Of a stretch of DNA of 64,000 nt, positions 26,827 to 35,664 are shown in pieces. This DNA comes from Silicimonas algicola (GTDB lineage Bacteria > Pseudomonadota > Alphaproteobacteria > Rhodobacterales > Rhodobacteraceae): NCBI RefSeq assembly GCF_003148765.1, contig NZ_QGGV01000006.1:186001-250000 (forward strand). The letters run 5' to 3'. The first letter of the stretch is position 1. The number at the start of each line of letters is the position of its first letter. The position numbers were made by a program, and so were the translations under genes. The notes under the pieces were generated by a model. It had not been told where the DNA came from, searched no databases, and worked only from the letters and a program-made list of their open reading frames with translations.

Positions 26827-27948
26827 TCAGAGGGTGGCGCGGTAGATCGCCTCGACGTCCGCGACGCTCATGTCGCGCGGGTTGTTGTCCATCAGGCGAC
26901 GGATGCCATGCGCCTCGATGGCCCAGTCGCCAAGCTGATCCTCTCGCACGCCGTGTGCCGCCATCGACATGTCGATGCCAAGGGCTTGGCAGAACGCCCG
27001 GACAGACGCGCGAACCGTCTCCGGATCGACCGAGGCCGGAAGCCCGAGAGCGTCCAGCACCTCGGCGGTCTTTTCCGGTCGCGCCGGGGCATTGAAGGCC
27101 AGAACGTCCGGGAAGAGAAGCGCCACGCTCAAACCGTGGGGGATGCCCGCACGGGTGCCGAGGGGATAGGCGAGGGCGTGCCCGGCGGCCGTGTTGACGG
27201 GTCCGAGGCACAAGCCGCCATAGAACGAGGAGAGCAGCATCCCCTCGCGCGCCTCGGCGTCCGAGCCATCCTCGACCGCGCGCCGCAGGAACCTACCTGC
27301 AAGCCGAATGCCCATCCTCGCATAGTCGTCGATGAGGGGATGGGCGCGAACATTCGTGAAGGCCTCGACCGCGTGCGCCAGGGCGTCGACACCCGTGGCT
27401 GCCGTCACTGCGGAGGGCACGCTCATCGTCAGATCCGGATCCAGGATCGCGATATCAGCCGCCATATGAGGGCTTTCCACGGCGACCTTCATCCCTGTCC
27501 GCGTCGAAGTCACCAGAGCGCGAATGCCGCCTTCCGATCCCGTTCCCGCGGTGGTCGCGACCTGCGCAAGTGCGGCGCATTTGCTCGCCACCTTGTCGGG
27601 TCCCGCGACGTCGTCCAGCGTCTGATCGCTGTTCCACAGGACCGAGACGAGCTTCGCCACGTCCATCACCGATCCGCCGCCGAGGCCCACCACCAGGTCT
27701 GGCCGCACCTGACGCGCCACCTCGAGCGCCGCTTCAAGGTCGGTGTCCTTCGGTTCGGGCTGCACGCCGTCGAAGACGGTGACCGTGCCCGACAGACCCA
27801 GGCGGCCGACCATGGCACGCGTCACCGGCTGCGCGATCACGAGGATGCGTGACATGCCTGCCGCCCATGTGCCAAGGCGAGCGGCCGCGCCCGAGCCGAT
27901 CTCGATCCGCTTCGGCAGGTGCAGGGTGATCGGACGGGGGCTGTTCAT
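26827..27948 (-). CDS. Iron-containing alcohol dehydrogenase
   Basis: A 373-residue group III alcohol dehydrogenase that oxidises or reduces an alcohol/aldehyde pair with NAD(P). The cofactor motif is GGGSVMDVAK near residue 95, the metal-binding histidines lie in DALAHAVEAF (about 190) and AAGHALAYPLG (about 250), and HGLSVAL follows in the C-terminal helical domain. Members often act on glycerol-like or hydroxy-acid substrates and on maleylacetate. It is the last gene of the leftward sialidase-PdxA2-DapA operon, 9 bases behind the aldolase-like gene, so it probably reduces or oxidises an aldehyde produced there. Confidence 0.85.
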   Translation of the reverse strand: MNSPRPITLHLPKRIEIGSGAAARLGTWAAGMSRILVIAQPVTRAMVGRLGLSGTVTVFDGVQPEPKDTDLEAALEVARQVRPDLVVGLGGGSVMDVAKLVSVLWNSDQTLDDVAGPDKVASKCAALAQVATTAGTGSEGGIRALVTSTRTGMKVAVESPHMAADIAILDPDLTMSVPSAVTAATGVDALAHAVEAFTNVRAHPLIDDYARMGIRLAGRFLRRAVEDGSDAEAREGMLLSSFYGGLCLGPVNTAAGHALAYPLGTRAGIPHGLSVALLFPDVLAFNAPARPEKTAEVLDALGLPASVDPETVRASVRAFCQALGIDMSMAAHGVREDQLGDWAIEAHGIRRLMDNNPRDMSVADVEAIYRATL

Positions 27949-27957
27949 GTCGGATCC

Positions 27958-28863
27958 TCAGCCGCCGAGGCGGTCCATCTGGGCCCAGATATCGTTCCGC
28001 TCGGCTTCAGGCAGTTCGACCAGCGGCGGCATGAGGTTCAGCCACGCCATGTCTCCACGACGCTTCGCGAGCATCGTCTTGATCGTCGGAAGCTGGACGT
28101 ACTTGTTCGAGAGCGTCCGCCACTCGTCGATCCGGGCCTGCGCGGCCTCGACCTGTTCGGTCTTGGCGGGATCGTTCCAGCCGTCCCAGACGATGCGAAG
28201 CGCATCGGCGCGGACGTTCGATGTCGCAGTGATGCAGCCCGCGCCTCCCAACCTGAGGAGCGGCAGCATCAGAGGGTCTGCGCCCGCGAGGACACCGAGC
28301 GCCGGGAATGTCTCGCACATGGCGCGCATGTTGTTCATGTCGCCGGAGCTGTCCTTGATGCCGGTGACGATGCCGGGGAATGCCTCCAGCAAGCGGCCGA
28401 TCAGAGCGTGCGACAGCGGGATCTGGCTGACCTGCGGGATGTGATAGAGCACGATCCTGAGCCGGTCGTCGGCGACGGCTTCGATAACGCGGGCGTAAAA
28501 GCGGAACAGCCCTTCGTCGCTGACGCCCTTGTAGTAGTAGGGCGGCAACATCACGACGCCTTTAGCTCCTGACTGCACAGCGTGACGGGTCAGCTCGACG
28601 GTGTCGGCGACCGCCGGTGTCGACGTGCCGGGCAGAAGCGCGTTCGCCGGTGTGCCGCCCGCGATGGCGGCCTCGACGAGGTCGATGCGCTGCCTGACGC
28701 CGAAGCTGTTCGCCTCGCCGGTGGTCCCCAGCATCGCGATGCCGTGGCAGCCGTCTTCGAGGAGGCGGCGGCAATGGTCGCCGAAAAGCTTCAGGTCCGG
28801 CGTGCCGTCCCCGGTGACAGGTGTGGCGGCAGCCGAGTGGACGCCGTGGATCGCGTGCTTCAC
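27958..28863 (-). CDS. DapA-family aldolase (dihydrodipicolinate synthase/N-acetylneuraminate lyase superfamily)
   Basis: A 301-residue class I aldolase of the DHDPS/NAL superfamily. The substrate carboxylate loop GTTGE is at 46-50, the catalytic tyrosine is Y140 (LYHIPQVS) and the Schiff-base lysine is K170 (GIKDSSGD). Genuine DapA is unlikely because the genes around it are catabolic. The superfamily also includes 2-keto-3-deoxy sugar-acid aldolases and sialate lyases, which suits this locus. It overlaps the PdxA2-like gene by four bases. The exact substrate is open: a keto-deoxy acid is favoured over N-acetylneuraminate because no ManNAc kinase or epimerase is nearby. Confidence 0.85.
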   Translation of the reverse strand: MKHAIHGVHSAAATPVTGDGTPDLKLFGDHCRRLLEDGCHGIAMLGTTGEANSFGVRQRIDLVEAAIAGGTPANALLPGTSTPAVADTVELTRHAVQSGAKGVVMLPPYYYKGVSDEGLFRFYARVIEAVADDRLRIVLYHIPQVSQIPLSHALIGRLLEAFPGIVTGIKDSSGDMNNMRAMCETFPALGVLAGADPLMLPLLRLGGAGCITATSNVRADALRIVWDGWNDPAKTEQVEAAQARIDEWRTLSNKYVQLPTIKTMLAKRRGDMAWLNLMPPLVELPEAERNDIWAQMDRLGG

Positions 28864-29807
28864 GTCTTTCTCCCCGTGGCCAGTCGCCGGGCATAGGCGA
28901 TGGCCTTCTCCATGTTTCCGTGATCCGCGATGCCCTTGCCCGCGATGTCGAAGGCGGTGCCGTGGTCGACCGAGGTGCGGTCGATCGGCAGGCCGAGCGA
29001 GACGTTCACCGCCGTATCGAAGGCGACGAGCTTGATCGGGATATGCCCCTGGTCGTGGTACTGCGCGACGACGAGGTCGAACTGCCCCGTGTAGGCGCGG
29101 TGAAAGACGGTGTCGCCGGCGATGGGGCCGTGGGCGTCGATGCCCTCGGCCCGCGCGCGTTCGACGGCGGGGGCGAGTTGGTCGGCATCTTCGGTTCCGA
29201 ACAGGCCGCCTTCACCGCAGTGTGGATTGATCCCCGCGACCGCGATCCGCGGAGCCTCGAGGCCGAGGCGTCTGAGGTGCTCGTGCCCGACCCGGATCGT
29301 CTGGAGGACGGACTCGGTCGTGGCGCGGTCAATGGCGTCGCGCAGGCTGACGTGGGTCGAGTTGTGGATGACCTTCAGGCGGTCCGAGGCGAGGATCATC
29401 CAGGCCTTCTTCTGGCCCGTCAGAGCGGCCAGCATCCCGGTATGCCCGTCGTAATGGTGACCGGCGGCGTTAAGCGCGGCCTTGTTGAGGGGCGCGGTCA
29501 CGATGCAGCCGATTTCTCCGGCCTCGGCGGCGCGGACGGCGGCCTCGACGAAGCGGAAGGCGGCGTCGCCCGCGCGCGCGTCTTCCTTGCCGAAGGGCAG
29601 GGGCGCGCTCGCGACGGGCAGGTCGGTGAGGGCCACATCGATGCCGGGGCGCAGGCCGGTGCGGACCACAGCCTCGGCAGCCTCGAGCGTCTTACGGCAG
29701 CCGAAAATGCGCGTTTGCGCGCGCTCGCCCTCGCTCATGGCCGCGACGGCCTTCAGCGTGATCTCGGGACCGACGCCTGCGGGGTCGCCGAGGGTGATGC
29801 CGATCAT
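28860..29807 (-). CDS. pdxA2: PdxA2-like 4-phosphate dehydrogenase (D-threonate/erythronate 4-phosphate)
   Basis: A 315-residue NAD-dependent dehydrogenase of the PdxA family. The N-terminus [13 protein letters not shown] and the metal-binding histidines in the HNSTHVSL and [10 protein letters not shown] segments are typical. In the DUF1537-kinase pathways known for D-threonate, PdxA2 oxidises the phosphorylated acid with decarboxylation to give dihydroxyacetone phosphate. Finding it beside the DUF1537 kinase, and away from pyridoxine genes, favours the catabolic PdxA2 role over vitamin B6 synthesis. It is coupled by ATGA overlaps to the sialidase-like gene upstream and the aldolase downstream. 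Confidence 0.82.
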   Translation of the reverse strand: MIGITLGDPAGVGPEITLKAVAAMSEGERAQTRIFGCRKTLEAAEAVVRTGLRPGIDVALTDLPVASAPLPFGKEDARAGDAAFRFVEAAVRAAEAGEIGCIVTAPLNKAALNAAGHHYDGHTGMLAALTGQKKAWMILASDRLKVIHNSTHVSLRDAIDRATTESVLQTIRVGHEHLRRLGLEAPRIAVAGINPHCGEGGLFGTEDADQLAPAVERARAEGIDAHGPIAGDTVFHRAYTGQFDLVVAQYHDQGHIPIKLVAFDTAVNVSLGLPIDRTSVDHGTAFDIAGKGIADHGNMEKAIAYARRLATGRKT

Positions 29808-30949
29808 TGCGCGTCCAGCCAGGCCCGCGTCATGCGGACGTGTTTTATGGCGCGGCGGAAGTACGTGTAGGCGAGGTCGAGTGTGCCTTCCGGTCCTTCG
29901 ACCAGAGACGGATAGGACATCTCGTGGTTCTGCCCGTCGACCGAGTTGTTGGTGAGGCAGGTTCCCGAGCCGTCCTCGACGAGGATGCGCTTGGGGAAGG
30001 TCCGGCCGCCATCCGTGGAAAAGCAGAGCGTCATGGGGGCGCGAGGCACACCCCAGATCGGCTTGCAGCCGCCCGACGCGTTCGGCCGGTCGTCGCCTTC
30101 GCCGAGTTCGTCGTAGAGCGAGGCGCGCCGGGCGTCGGGGTGCATTTCGGCATTTGCCGGGTTGCAGGCCATGGCGACGCGTCCGTCGGACAGCGCGATG
30201 GCCGAGAGCGAGGAATTGTTGTTGGGCACGTCGGTCGGCTTGGGCGCGCTCCAGGTTTCGCCACCGTCGTCGCTTTCGCTACGGTGAACGAAATCGGCCT
30301 GCCTTCGACGATAGAAGGCCGCGAAGCGGTCGCCACCAAGCGGAACGAGAGTCATGTGGACCGAGCCGATGGAGTCGGGCACCTCGACCTCGCGCCACGT
30401 GGTGCCGGCGTCGGTCGAGATCGCGACTGCGGCCGTGTCATGACTTCCGGTCCAGCGCTCGCCGGGACGGGGCACACAGCGGAAAAGGGGCAGAAGCCAG
30501 GCGCCATCGCCGCGCACGCGGATGGGGCCCCGGATGAAGGTGCCCTTGGGCAGATCGAGGTCGACGGGCGCCGCTCCGGCCTCGCGCATCCGCACGAGAC
30601 AGGCGTCCTGGTTGCCGCCTTCCTGCGCGGTGTGAAGGATCAGCCGCCGACCGTCGGGTGCGTCGAACTGCACCGGGTTCTGTTCGGATCGCGCGGGATC
30701 GTCCGAGATCTGCTCCGCCGGGCTCCACAGCCCGTCGCGCAGCGTCGAACGCCAGATCGAGATGTCGGACTTGCCCTCAAGCGACCCGCCGAACCAGAGA
30801 CAGTGAAGCGCGTCCTTGCCGTGCGACAGGAAGGCCGCATGATTCTGTATGCAGGGCGAGGGAAGCAAGGCCTCCTCACGCCCCTCGGCCGTCGCGACGA
30901 GCCTGCCGTTCATCCGGTCTGCGATCATCTCGGGCGAAAGGACGGACAT
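29804..30949 (-). CDS. Sialidase-like BNR-repeat protein (cytoplasmic)
   Basis: A 381-residue six-bladed beta-propeller of the BNR_2/sialidase superfamily. Asp-box motifs are visible as STDAGTTW (about 195), SDDGGETW (about 240) and STDGGRTF (about 320), and the conserved [13 protein letters not shown] stretch follows the start. No signal peptide is present, so the enzyme should be cytoplasmic and act on an imported glycoside, unlike secreted sialidases. It is the first gene of a leftward operon with PdxA2-like, DapA-like and Fe-ADH genes. A glycosidase or lyase releasing a sugar acid is likely; sialidase activity itself is doubtful. Confidence 0.78.
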   Translation of the reverse strand: MSVLSPEMIADRMNGRLVATAEGREEALLPSPCIQNHAAFLSHGKDALHCLWFGGSLEGKSDISIWRSTLRDGLWSPAEQISDDPARSEQNPVQFDAPDGRRLILHTAQEGGNQDACLVRMREAGAAPVDLDLPKGTFIRGPIRVRGDGAWLLPLFRCVPRPGERWTGSHDTAAVAISTDAGTTWREVEVPDSIGSVHMTLVPLGGDRFAAFYRRRQADFVHRSESDDGGETWSAPKPTDVPNNNSSLSAIALSDGRVAMACNPANAEMHPDARRASLYDELGEGDDRPNASGGCKPIWGVPRAPMTLCFSTDGGRTFPKRILVEDGSGTCLTNNSVDGQNHEMSYPSLVEGPEGTLDLAYTYFRRAIKHVRMTRAWLDAQ

Positions 30950-31002
30950 CGATTCGAGGCTCCCCGGCAGCTTGACTGGCGCTCAAAATCTGGGCGCACA
31001 AC

Positions 31003-31021
31003 ATCAAGTTGTCAACTTGAT
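31003..31021. promoter_or_regulatory. 19-bp perfect palindrome upstream of the sialidase operon
   Basis: Arms ATCAAGTTG (31003-31011) and CAACTTGAT (31013-31021) pair fully around one T. It lies 54 bases upstream of the sialidase start, in the divergent gap that also serves the EamA transporter. The TTGTCAA core fits GntR or LacI-type operators. It is the only extended symmetry I see in this gap. Confidence 0.55.
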
Positions 31022-31192
31022 ATGGGAACTTTGGACGAAGTGTAAAGGCTATCCAAGCGTTAACTATCTGAAACAAAATTTATAATTTCGATGACAGTTT
31101 TTAGTGCCGCTTTCGTCCGCATTAAATTTGACAAATCTGCGCCACGGACGGACAGTCGGGCCAAGTGCCTCTCGGCACAGATGGGAGCCTGC

Positions 31193-32086
31193 ATGGCAAC
31201 AGGGGTGTCGTCCGATGGAACCGAGCGCGCCGCGCTGATCGGCGTCGCTCTCATGCTGTGCGTCGCCGTGCTGAGCGCGATCGACGCGGTGATCGTACGC
31301 CAGCTTTCTCCCGGAGTGCATCCGTTCATCATCGCCTTCACCCGCGCGCTGTTCGGCTGCCTTGTGTTCCTGCCATATATCCTGGCGCATCCGGACATCC
31401 TTACGTCGAACTTCCGCTTCCTGCATGTCTTCCGTGCCGCCCTGAAGCTTTTGTCCCTGATCGCCTTCTTCATCGCTTTCGCCTCGGCGCCCCTTGCCGA
31501 TGTGACCGCCATCGCCTTTACCGCCCCGATATTCGTGACCATCGGCGCCTGGTTCTTCCTGTCCGAGAAGCCGCGCGCATTGCGCGTGTTCGCGGTGCTC
31601 GTCGGGTTTGTGGGCGTGGTTCTCGTCATCCGGCCCCTGCAGGGCGGCGGCATCTCGACCGGGCTCGCCTTCGCGCTGGTGGGCGCGCTCCTGACGGCGG
31701 TCATTCAACTGATCCTGAAGCCCATGTCGGGACGCGACAGGACCGAAACGCTGGTCGCATGGAACCTTCTGGTGACGGTCCCCATCGCCATCGTGCCCGC
31801 AGCCTTCGTCTGGGCAACGCCGACGGCGGTCGAATGGATGCTTCTGTCGATTCAGGGCGTCCTGGGCGCCATCAACATGGCGCTGGTCACGCGGGCCTTC
31901 TCGCTGGCCGAGGCGTCGCTTCTCGTCCCAATCGACTTCCTGCGTCTTCCGATCGTCGCTGGCCTTGCCTTCGCGCTGTTCGGGCAGACCGTGCCGGTGA
32001 CGACGTGGATCGGCGGCAGCGTGATCTTCGCGGCGACCCTTCTGATGGCGCGCAGCGCGCGCAACAGGCGGGACCGAGAAATATGA
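31193..32086 (+). CDS. EamA-family (DMT) transporter
   Basis: A 297-residue drug/metabolite exporter-type membrane protein with ten predicted helices in two EamA repeats (about 10-140 and 155-290). The junctions after each repeat, FFLSEKPRALRVFAVLVGFVGVV and the corresponding C-terminal end, are typical. I chose ATG 31193 because GGGAG lies at correct spacing; ATG 31181 is also possible. It diverges from the sialidase operon across a gap holding the 19-bp palindrome and may be co-regulated with it. The transported compound is unknown. Its stop is three bases from the stop of the converging LysR gene. Confidence 0.85.
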   Translation: MATGVSSDGTERAALIGVALMLCVAVLSAIDAVIVRQLSPGVHPFIIAFTRALFGCLVFLPYILAHPDILTSNFRFLHVFRAALKLLSLIAFFIAFASAPLADVTAIAFTAPIFVTIGAWFFLSEKPRALRVFAVLVGFVGVVLVIRPLQGGGISTGLAFALVGALLTAVIQLILKPMSGRDRTETLVAWNLLVTVPIAIVPAAFVWATPTAVEWMLLSIQGVLGAINMALVTRAFSLAEASLLVPIDFLRLPIVAGLAFALFGQTVPVTTWIGGSVIFAATLLMARSARNRRDREI

Positions 32087-32088
32087 GC

Positions 32089-33012
32089 CTAGTCCGGCAC
32101 ATGAGGCGCGTAGGCGCCGAGCGCATCGAGGATGATGTCCCGCACCCGAGTATGAAGCGCGGCGCGGCGCCTGTGCCCGGCGATGAGGTAAAGCTCGGAG
32201 CGGAACCAGTCCGGCAAATCGACGGGGCGATAGACGACATTCGCCATCCGCATCGCCTGCGTCGAACTCGGCACGAAGGCTACGCCGATGCCGCGATTGA
32301 CCAGAGCGACGACGGAATGCGTCTGGCTGACGTCGAGCGCCACGCGCGGCGACACGTCCGCGCCGGCGAAGAGAGCGTTCTGCATCTCGCGCACGAAGCC
32401 GCCGCGCTCGGTCGAGTAGGCGACGAAGTCGAGGCCGTCGAGGTCCGCGAGGCTCGGGCGGTCCTTTTTCGCAAGGGGATGGCCCGAGGGCGTCGCCAGG
32501 ACGAAGGTTTCGCTGATGACGCGGACGCTTTCGAGGTCGGTCTGGCGGCCGGACGAGCGGGTGAGGCCCAGATCGATCTGGCCGCTGTTCAGGGCCTCGA
32601 CGATCTCGTAGCTCATCATCTCGGTCGGGTTGAACGTCACCCCGGGCAGCGCCTTGTGCAGCGCGCTGACGATGCGGGGGACGAATTCGAGCGCGGCCGA
32701 CGGCACGAAACCCATGGCGATGGCGCCCACCTCGCCCCGCTCGGCCTGCTTCGCCGACAGCGCGGCGTATTCCGCCCGTTGCAGGATGTCCGTGGCGTTG
32801 ACGAGAAACGTCGCGCCTGCCTGCGTCAGGCTGACCTGGCGGTTCGTCCGCTCGAAAAGCTGAAGGCCGAGCGCGTGCTCGAGAAGCTTGATCTGCCGCG
32901 ACAGTGGCGGCTGTGTCATGTTCATACGCTCGGCCGCGCGGCTGAAGTTCAGCTCCTCGGCGACGGCGACGAAACACCGAAGCTGGAAGAATTCGAAATG
33001 GCCGGTCGCCAT
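32089..33012 (-). CDS. LysR-family transcriptional regulator
   Basis: A 307-residue regulator. The N-terminal winged helix-turn-helix is at about 6-65 (ELNFSRAAERMNMTQPPLSRQ in outline), and the effector domain of periplasmic-binding-protein fold is at about 92-300. It diverges from the peptide-type ABC operon across 173 bases that contain two adjacent dyads at 33034-33070, the first a T-N11-A LysR box. This makes it the likely regulator of that operon and of itself. The inducer is unknown; a hydroxyacid or peptide is plausible from the genes controlled. Confidence 0.9.
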   Translation of the reverse strand: MATGHFEFFQLRCFVAVAEELNFSRAAERMNMTQPPLSRQIKLLEHALGLQLFERTNRQVSLTQAGATFLVNATDILQRAEYAALSAKQAERGEVGAIAMGFVPSAALEFVPRIVSALHKALPGVTFNPTEMMSYEIVEALNSGQIDLGLTRSSGRQTDLESVRVISETFVLATPSGHPLAKKDRPSLADLDGLDFVAYSTERGGFVREMQNALFAGADVSPRVALDVSQTHSVVALVNRGIGVAFVPSSTQAMRMANVVYRPVDLPDWFRSELYLIAGHRRRAALHTRVRDIILDALGAYAPHVPD

Positions 33013-33033
33013 GCGTGCCTCCGGTCGATCAGC

Positions 33034-33070
33034 GATACAAGTCTTGTATCATTTCAATCCAAGATTGGAA
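33034..33070. promoter_or_regulatory. Tandem LysR-type binding sites between LysR and ABC operon
   Basis: The first site, GATACAAG-T-CTTGTATC (33034-33050), is a perfect 17-bp palindrome containing the T-N11-A consensus. The second, TTTCAATC-CAA-GATTGGAA (33052-33070), pairs at 7 of 8 positions. The centres are 19 bases apart, about two helical turns, as in recognition and activation half-sites of LysR regulators. Confidence 0.7.
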
Positions 33071-33185
33071 TGACAATCAAGAGCGCCGCCCGTACAGTCG
33101 AGGCCGATCGGAACCAGAAATGGCACCGGACGGTGACGGCGGCGGGAGGACAAGCAGCCGACACTTTGGACAAGGGAGGAACCAG

Positions 33186-34688
33186 ATGACCCAAAGATTT
33201 ACTCGTGTTGCCGCGATCCTGATGGCCACGACCGCAGGTTTTGCGGCCCATGCGCAGGACTCCGTCACCATCGTGCTTTCGGAGGAGCTCGAAAACGTCG
33301 AGCCCTGCATGGCATCCAAGTCGAACATCGGACGCGTCATCCTGCAGAACGTCTCCGAGACGCTGACCGAGCTGGTGCCCGGCACCGGGCTCGAACCTCG
33401 CCTGGCGGAAAGCTGGGAGGACATGGGCAACGGCACATGGCGCTTCAACCTGCGTGAGGGCGTGACCTTCTCGGACGGCACCGCCTTCGACGCGGGAGAC
33501 GTCGTGTTCTCGCTCGAGCGGAACAAGTCCGACAAGTTCGTCTGCGAAATCGGCGCCAAGTACTATGGCGGCATGACGCTGACGACGAACGTGATCGACG
33601 ATACCACCATCGAGATCACGTCGGACCCGGCGCAGCCGATCCTGCCGCTGCTGATGTCGACCCTGACGGTGCTGCCGTCGGAAGCCAATCCCGACGCCTT
33701 CGTCGATCAGCCGATCGGCACCGGGCCCTATACCTTCGACGAATACAATCGCGGCGAGAACATCAAGCTTTCCGTCCGCGACGACTATTGGGGCGAAGCT
33801 CCGACCATCAAGAACGCGACCTACCTTTTCCGCTCGGAAAGTGCTGTCCGCGCGGCGATGGTCGAGGCCGGCGAAGCCGATATCGCACCGAACATCGCGG
33901 TGCAGGACGCCACCAATGAGGCGACCGACTACAGCTACCCGAACTCGGAGACCGTCTACATGCGTCTCGAAACGGCGACCCCGCCGCTCGACGACGTGCG
34001 GGTGCGGCAGGCGCTGAACTACGCCGTGGACAAGGAAGCCTTCGTCGGCACCATCCTCGCCAACGGCACGCTTCTGGCCACCGGCATGGTCCCGCCGTCG
34101 ACCATCGGCTACAACACCGACCTCCAGCCCTATCCCTATGACCTCGAAAAGGCCAAGGCGCTGCTCGAGGAGGCCAAGGCGGACGGCGTTCCGGTCGACA
34201 CCGAGATCCTCGTGATCGGACGGCTGGAGAACTATGCCAACGTCACCGAGACGATGGAGGCGCTGGTCGCCATGTGGCAGGACGCGGGCTTCAACGTCAC
34301 GCTGAACATGGTCGAGACGGCGGAGTGGAACGAGTACTACTCGAAGCCCTTCGTCGAGGGCAAAGGGCCGATCATGGTCAACGCACAGCACGACAACGCC
34401 AACGGCGACCCGGTCTTCTCGATGTTCTTCAAGTACGCCTCGGACGGCGTGCAGTCGGGTATCTCCGATCCGAAGCTCGACGAGATGATCGCCGCCGCGA
34501 CGGCGGCCACGGGTGACGAACGCGAGGCGCTCTGGAAGGACACATTCGCTTACATCTTCAACGATGTCGTGGCGGACGTCTTCCTCTGGCACATGGTGGG
34601 CTTCACCCGGGTCAGCGACAAGCTCGACTTCGAGCCGACGATCCGCACGAACTCCGAGCTGCAACTGTCGCAGATCAAGTTCAAGTGA
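33186..34688 (+). CDS. ABC transporter substrate-binding protein, family 5 (peptide/opine type)
   Basis: A 500-residue periplasmic binding protein (SBP_bac_5, DppA/OppA class). The signal peptide covers about 1-22 (AAHAQ). The class motifs are LAESWEDMGNGTWRFNLREG near residue 77 and GTGPYTFDEYNRGENI near 178, then DVRVRQALNYAVDKEAF near 270. It is the first gene of a binding protein, permease, permease, ATPase, dehydrogenase operon, with an 11-bp-stem hairpin directly after its stop. Ligands of this class include di- and oligopeptides, opines, glutathione and nickel; the linked hydroxyacid dehydrogenase may hint at the ligand, but I cannot assign it. Confidence 0.88.
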   Translation: MTQRFTRVAAILMATTAGFAAHAQDSVTIVLSEELENVEPCMASKSNIGRVILQNVSETLTELVPGTGLEPRLAESWEDMGNGTWRFNLREGVTFSDGTAFDAGDVVFSLERNKSDKFVCEIGAKYYGGMTLTTNVIDDTTIEITSDPAQPILPLLMSTLTVLPSEANPDAFVDQPIGTGPYTFDEYNRGENIKLSVRDDYWGEAPTIKNATYLFRSESAVRAAMVEAGEADIAPNIAVQDATNEATDYSYPNSETVYMRLETATPPLDDVRVRQALNYAVDKEAFVGTILANGTLLATGMVPPSTIGYNTDLQPYPYDLEKAKALLEEAKADGVPVDTEILVIGRLENYANVTETMEALVAMWQDAGFNVTLNMVETAEWNEYYSKPFVEGKGPIMVNAQHDNANGDPVFSMFFKYASDGVQSGISDPKLDEMIAAATAATGDEREALWKDTFAYIFNDVVADVFLWHMVGFTRVSDKLDFEPTIRTNSELQLSQIKFK

Positions 34689-34697
34689 CGCCAGCAC

Positions 34698-34724
34698 CGG
34701 GGGCGGCGTCCTGCCGCCCCCGGA
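34698..34724 (+). terminator. Strong hairpin between binding-protein and permease genes
   Basis: The perfect 11-bp stem (34698-34708 with 34714-34724, CCGGGGGCGGC and its complement) has a 5-base loop, 9 bases after the binding-protein stop and 21 before the permease start. It has no U-tract; an attenuator or 3'-end stabiliser is the likely role. Confidence 0.6.
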
Positions 34725-34745
34725 ACGCCGGAACCGGGGGCAGCC

Positions 34746-35660
34746 ATGCTATCCTTCCTTGGAAAACGTGCCGTCGCCAGTGCCATCTCCCTTATCGGCC
34801 TCGTGATCCTCGTTTTCTTCCTGTCGCGATTGACGGGTGATCCGACCAACCTCTACCTGCCGGTCGATGCCTCGCTGGAAAGCCGCGAGCGCTTTCGCGA
34901 GATAAACGGCCTCAACGATCCGCTGATCGTCCAGTTCTTCCGTTACGCCGGCGACCTCATCCGTTTCGACTTCGGCATGTCGGTCCGGCGCGGCGAGCCC
35001 GCGCTCGACGCCGTCCTGCGCGCCTTCCAGTGGACGCTGTGGCTGGCGCTCATCACCATGACGCTGGTCACCGTCGCCGCGATCGTCGTGGGATCGCTCG
35101 CCGCCTTCCGCGTCGGAGGCATCTTCGACCGCATTGCCACGTTCTTCTCGTTGATCGGCGCCAGCGCACCCGATTTCTGGATCGCCATCGTCGCCATCGT
35201 CGTCTTCTCGGTGTCGCTCGGGTGGGTGCCGACCTCGGGGACGGGGACCGTGTGGCACTGGATCCTGCCCGTCTCGGTCCTGTTCATCCGGCCGTTCGGC
35301 CTGATCCTTCAGGTGGTGCGGGGGTCGATGATCTCGACGTTGAGCTCGGCCTACGTCAAGACGGCCCGCGCCAAGGGGGTGCGGAACCGCCCCATCATCT
35401 TCGTCCACGCCCTGCGGAACGCGATGCTGCCCGTCATCACGGTGATCGGCGACCAAGCGGCAGGGCTTCTGAACGGCGCGGTGATCGTCGAGACGATCTT
35501 CGGCTTCCCGGGTGTCGGCAAGCTGATGATCGACTCGATCCTTCAGCGCGACTTCACCGTCGTCCTCGCGGCGATCTTCGTGACGGCGGTCGCGATCTTC
35601 CTGATGAACATCCTGATCGACATTTTCTACGCGGTGCTCGACCCGCGCATCCGGTACTAG
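34746..35660 (+). CDS. ABC transporter permease (DppB/OppB type)
   Basis: A 304-residue inner-membrane permease with six helices and the long periplasmic loop after helix one that marks the DppB type. The EAA-like coupling loop includes YVKTARAKGVRNRPIIFVHALRN near residues 200-222, and the C-terminus ends DIFYAVLDPRIRY, as is usual for this family. It is separated from the second permease by four bases. It forms the channel with the DppC-type protein encoded next. Confidence 0.92.
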   Translation: MLSFLGKRAVASAISLIGLVILVFFLSRLTGDPTNLYLPVDASLESRERFREINGLNDPLIVQFFRYAGDLIRFDFGMSVRRGEPALDAVLRAFQWTLWLALITMTLVTVAAIVVGSLAAFRVGGIFDRIATFFSLIGASAPDFWIAIVAIVVFSVSLGWVPTSGTGTVWHWILPVSVLFIRPFGLILQVVRGSMISTLSSAYVKTARAKGVRNRPIIFVHALRNAMLPVITVIGDQAAGLLNGAVIVETIFGFPGVGKLMIDSILQRDFTVVLAAIFVTAVAIFLMNILIDIFYAVLDPRIRY

Positions 35661-35664
35661 GCCC

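Noticed and set aside
27958-30949. Sialic acid catabolic operon (sialidase plus NanA-like lyase)
   Set aside because: No signal peptide on the sialidase-like protein and no ManNAc kinase, epimerase or NagA/NagB genes nearby; PdxA2 and DUF1537 kinase point to sugar acids instead.
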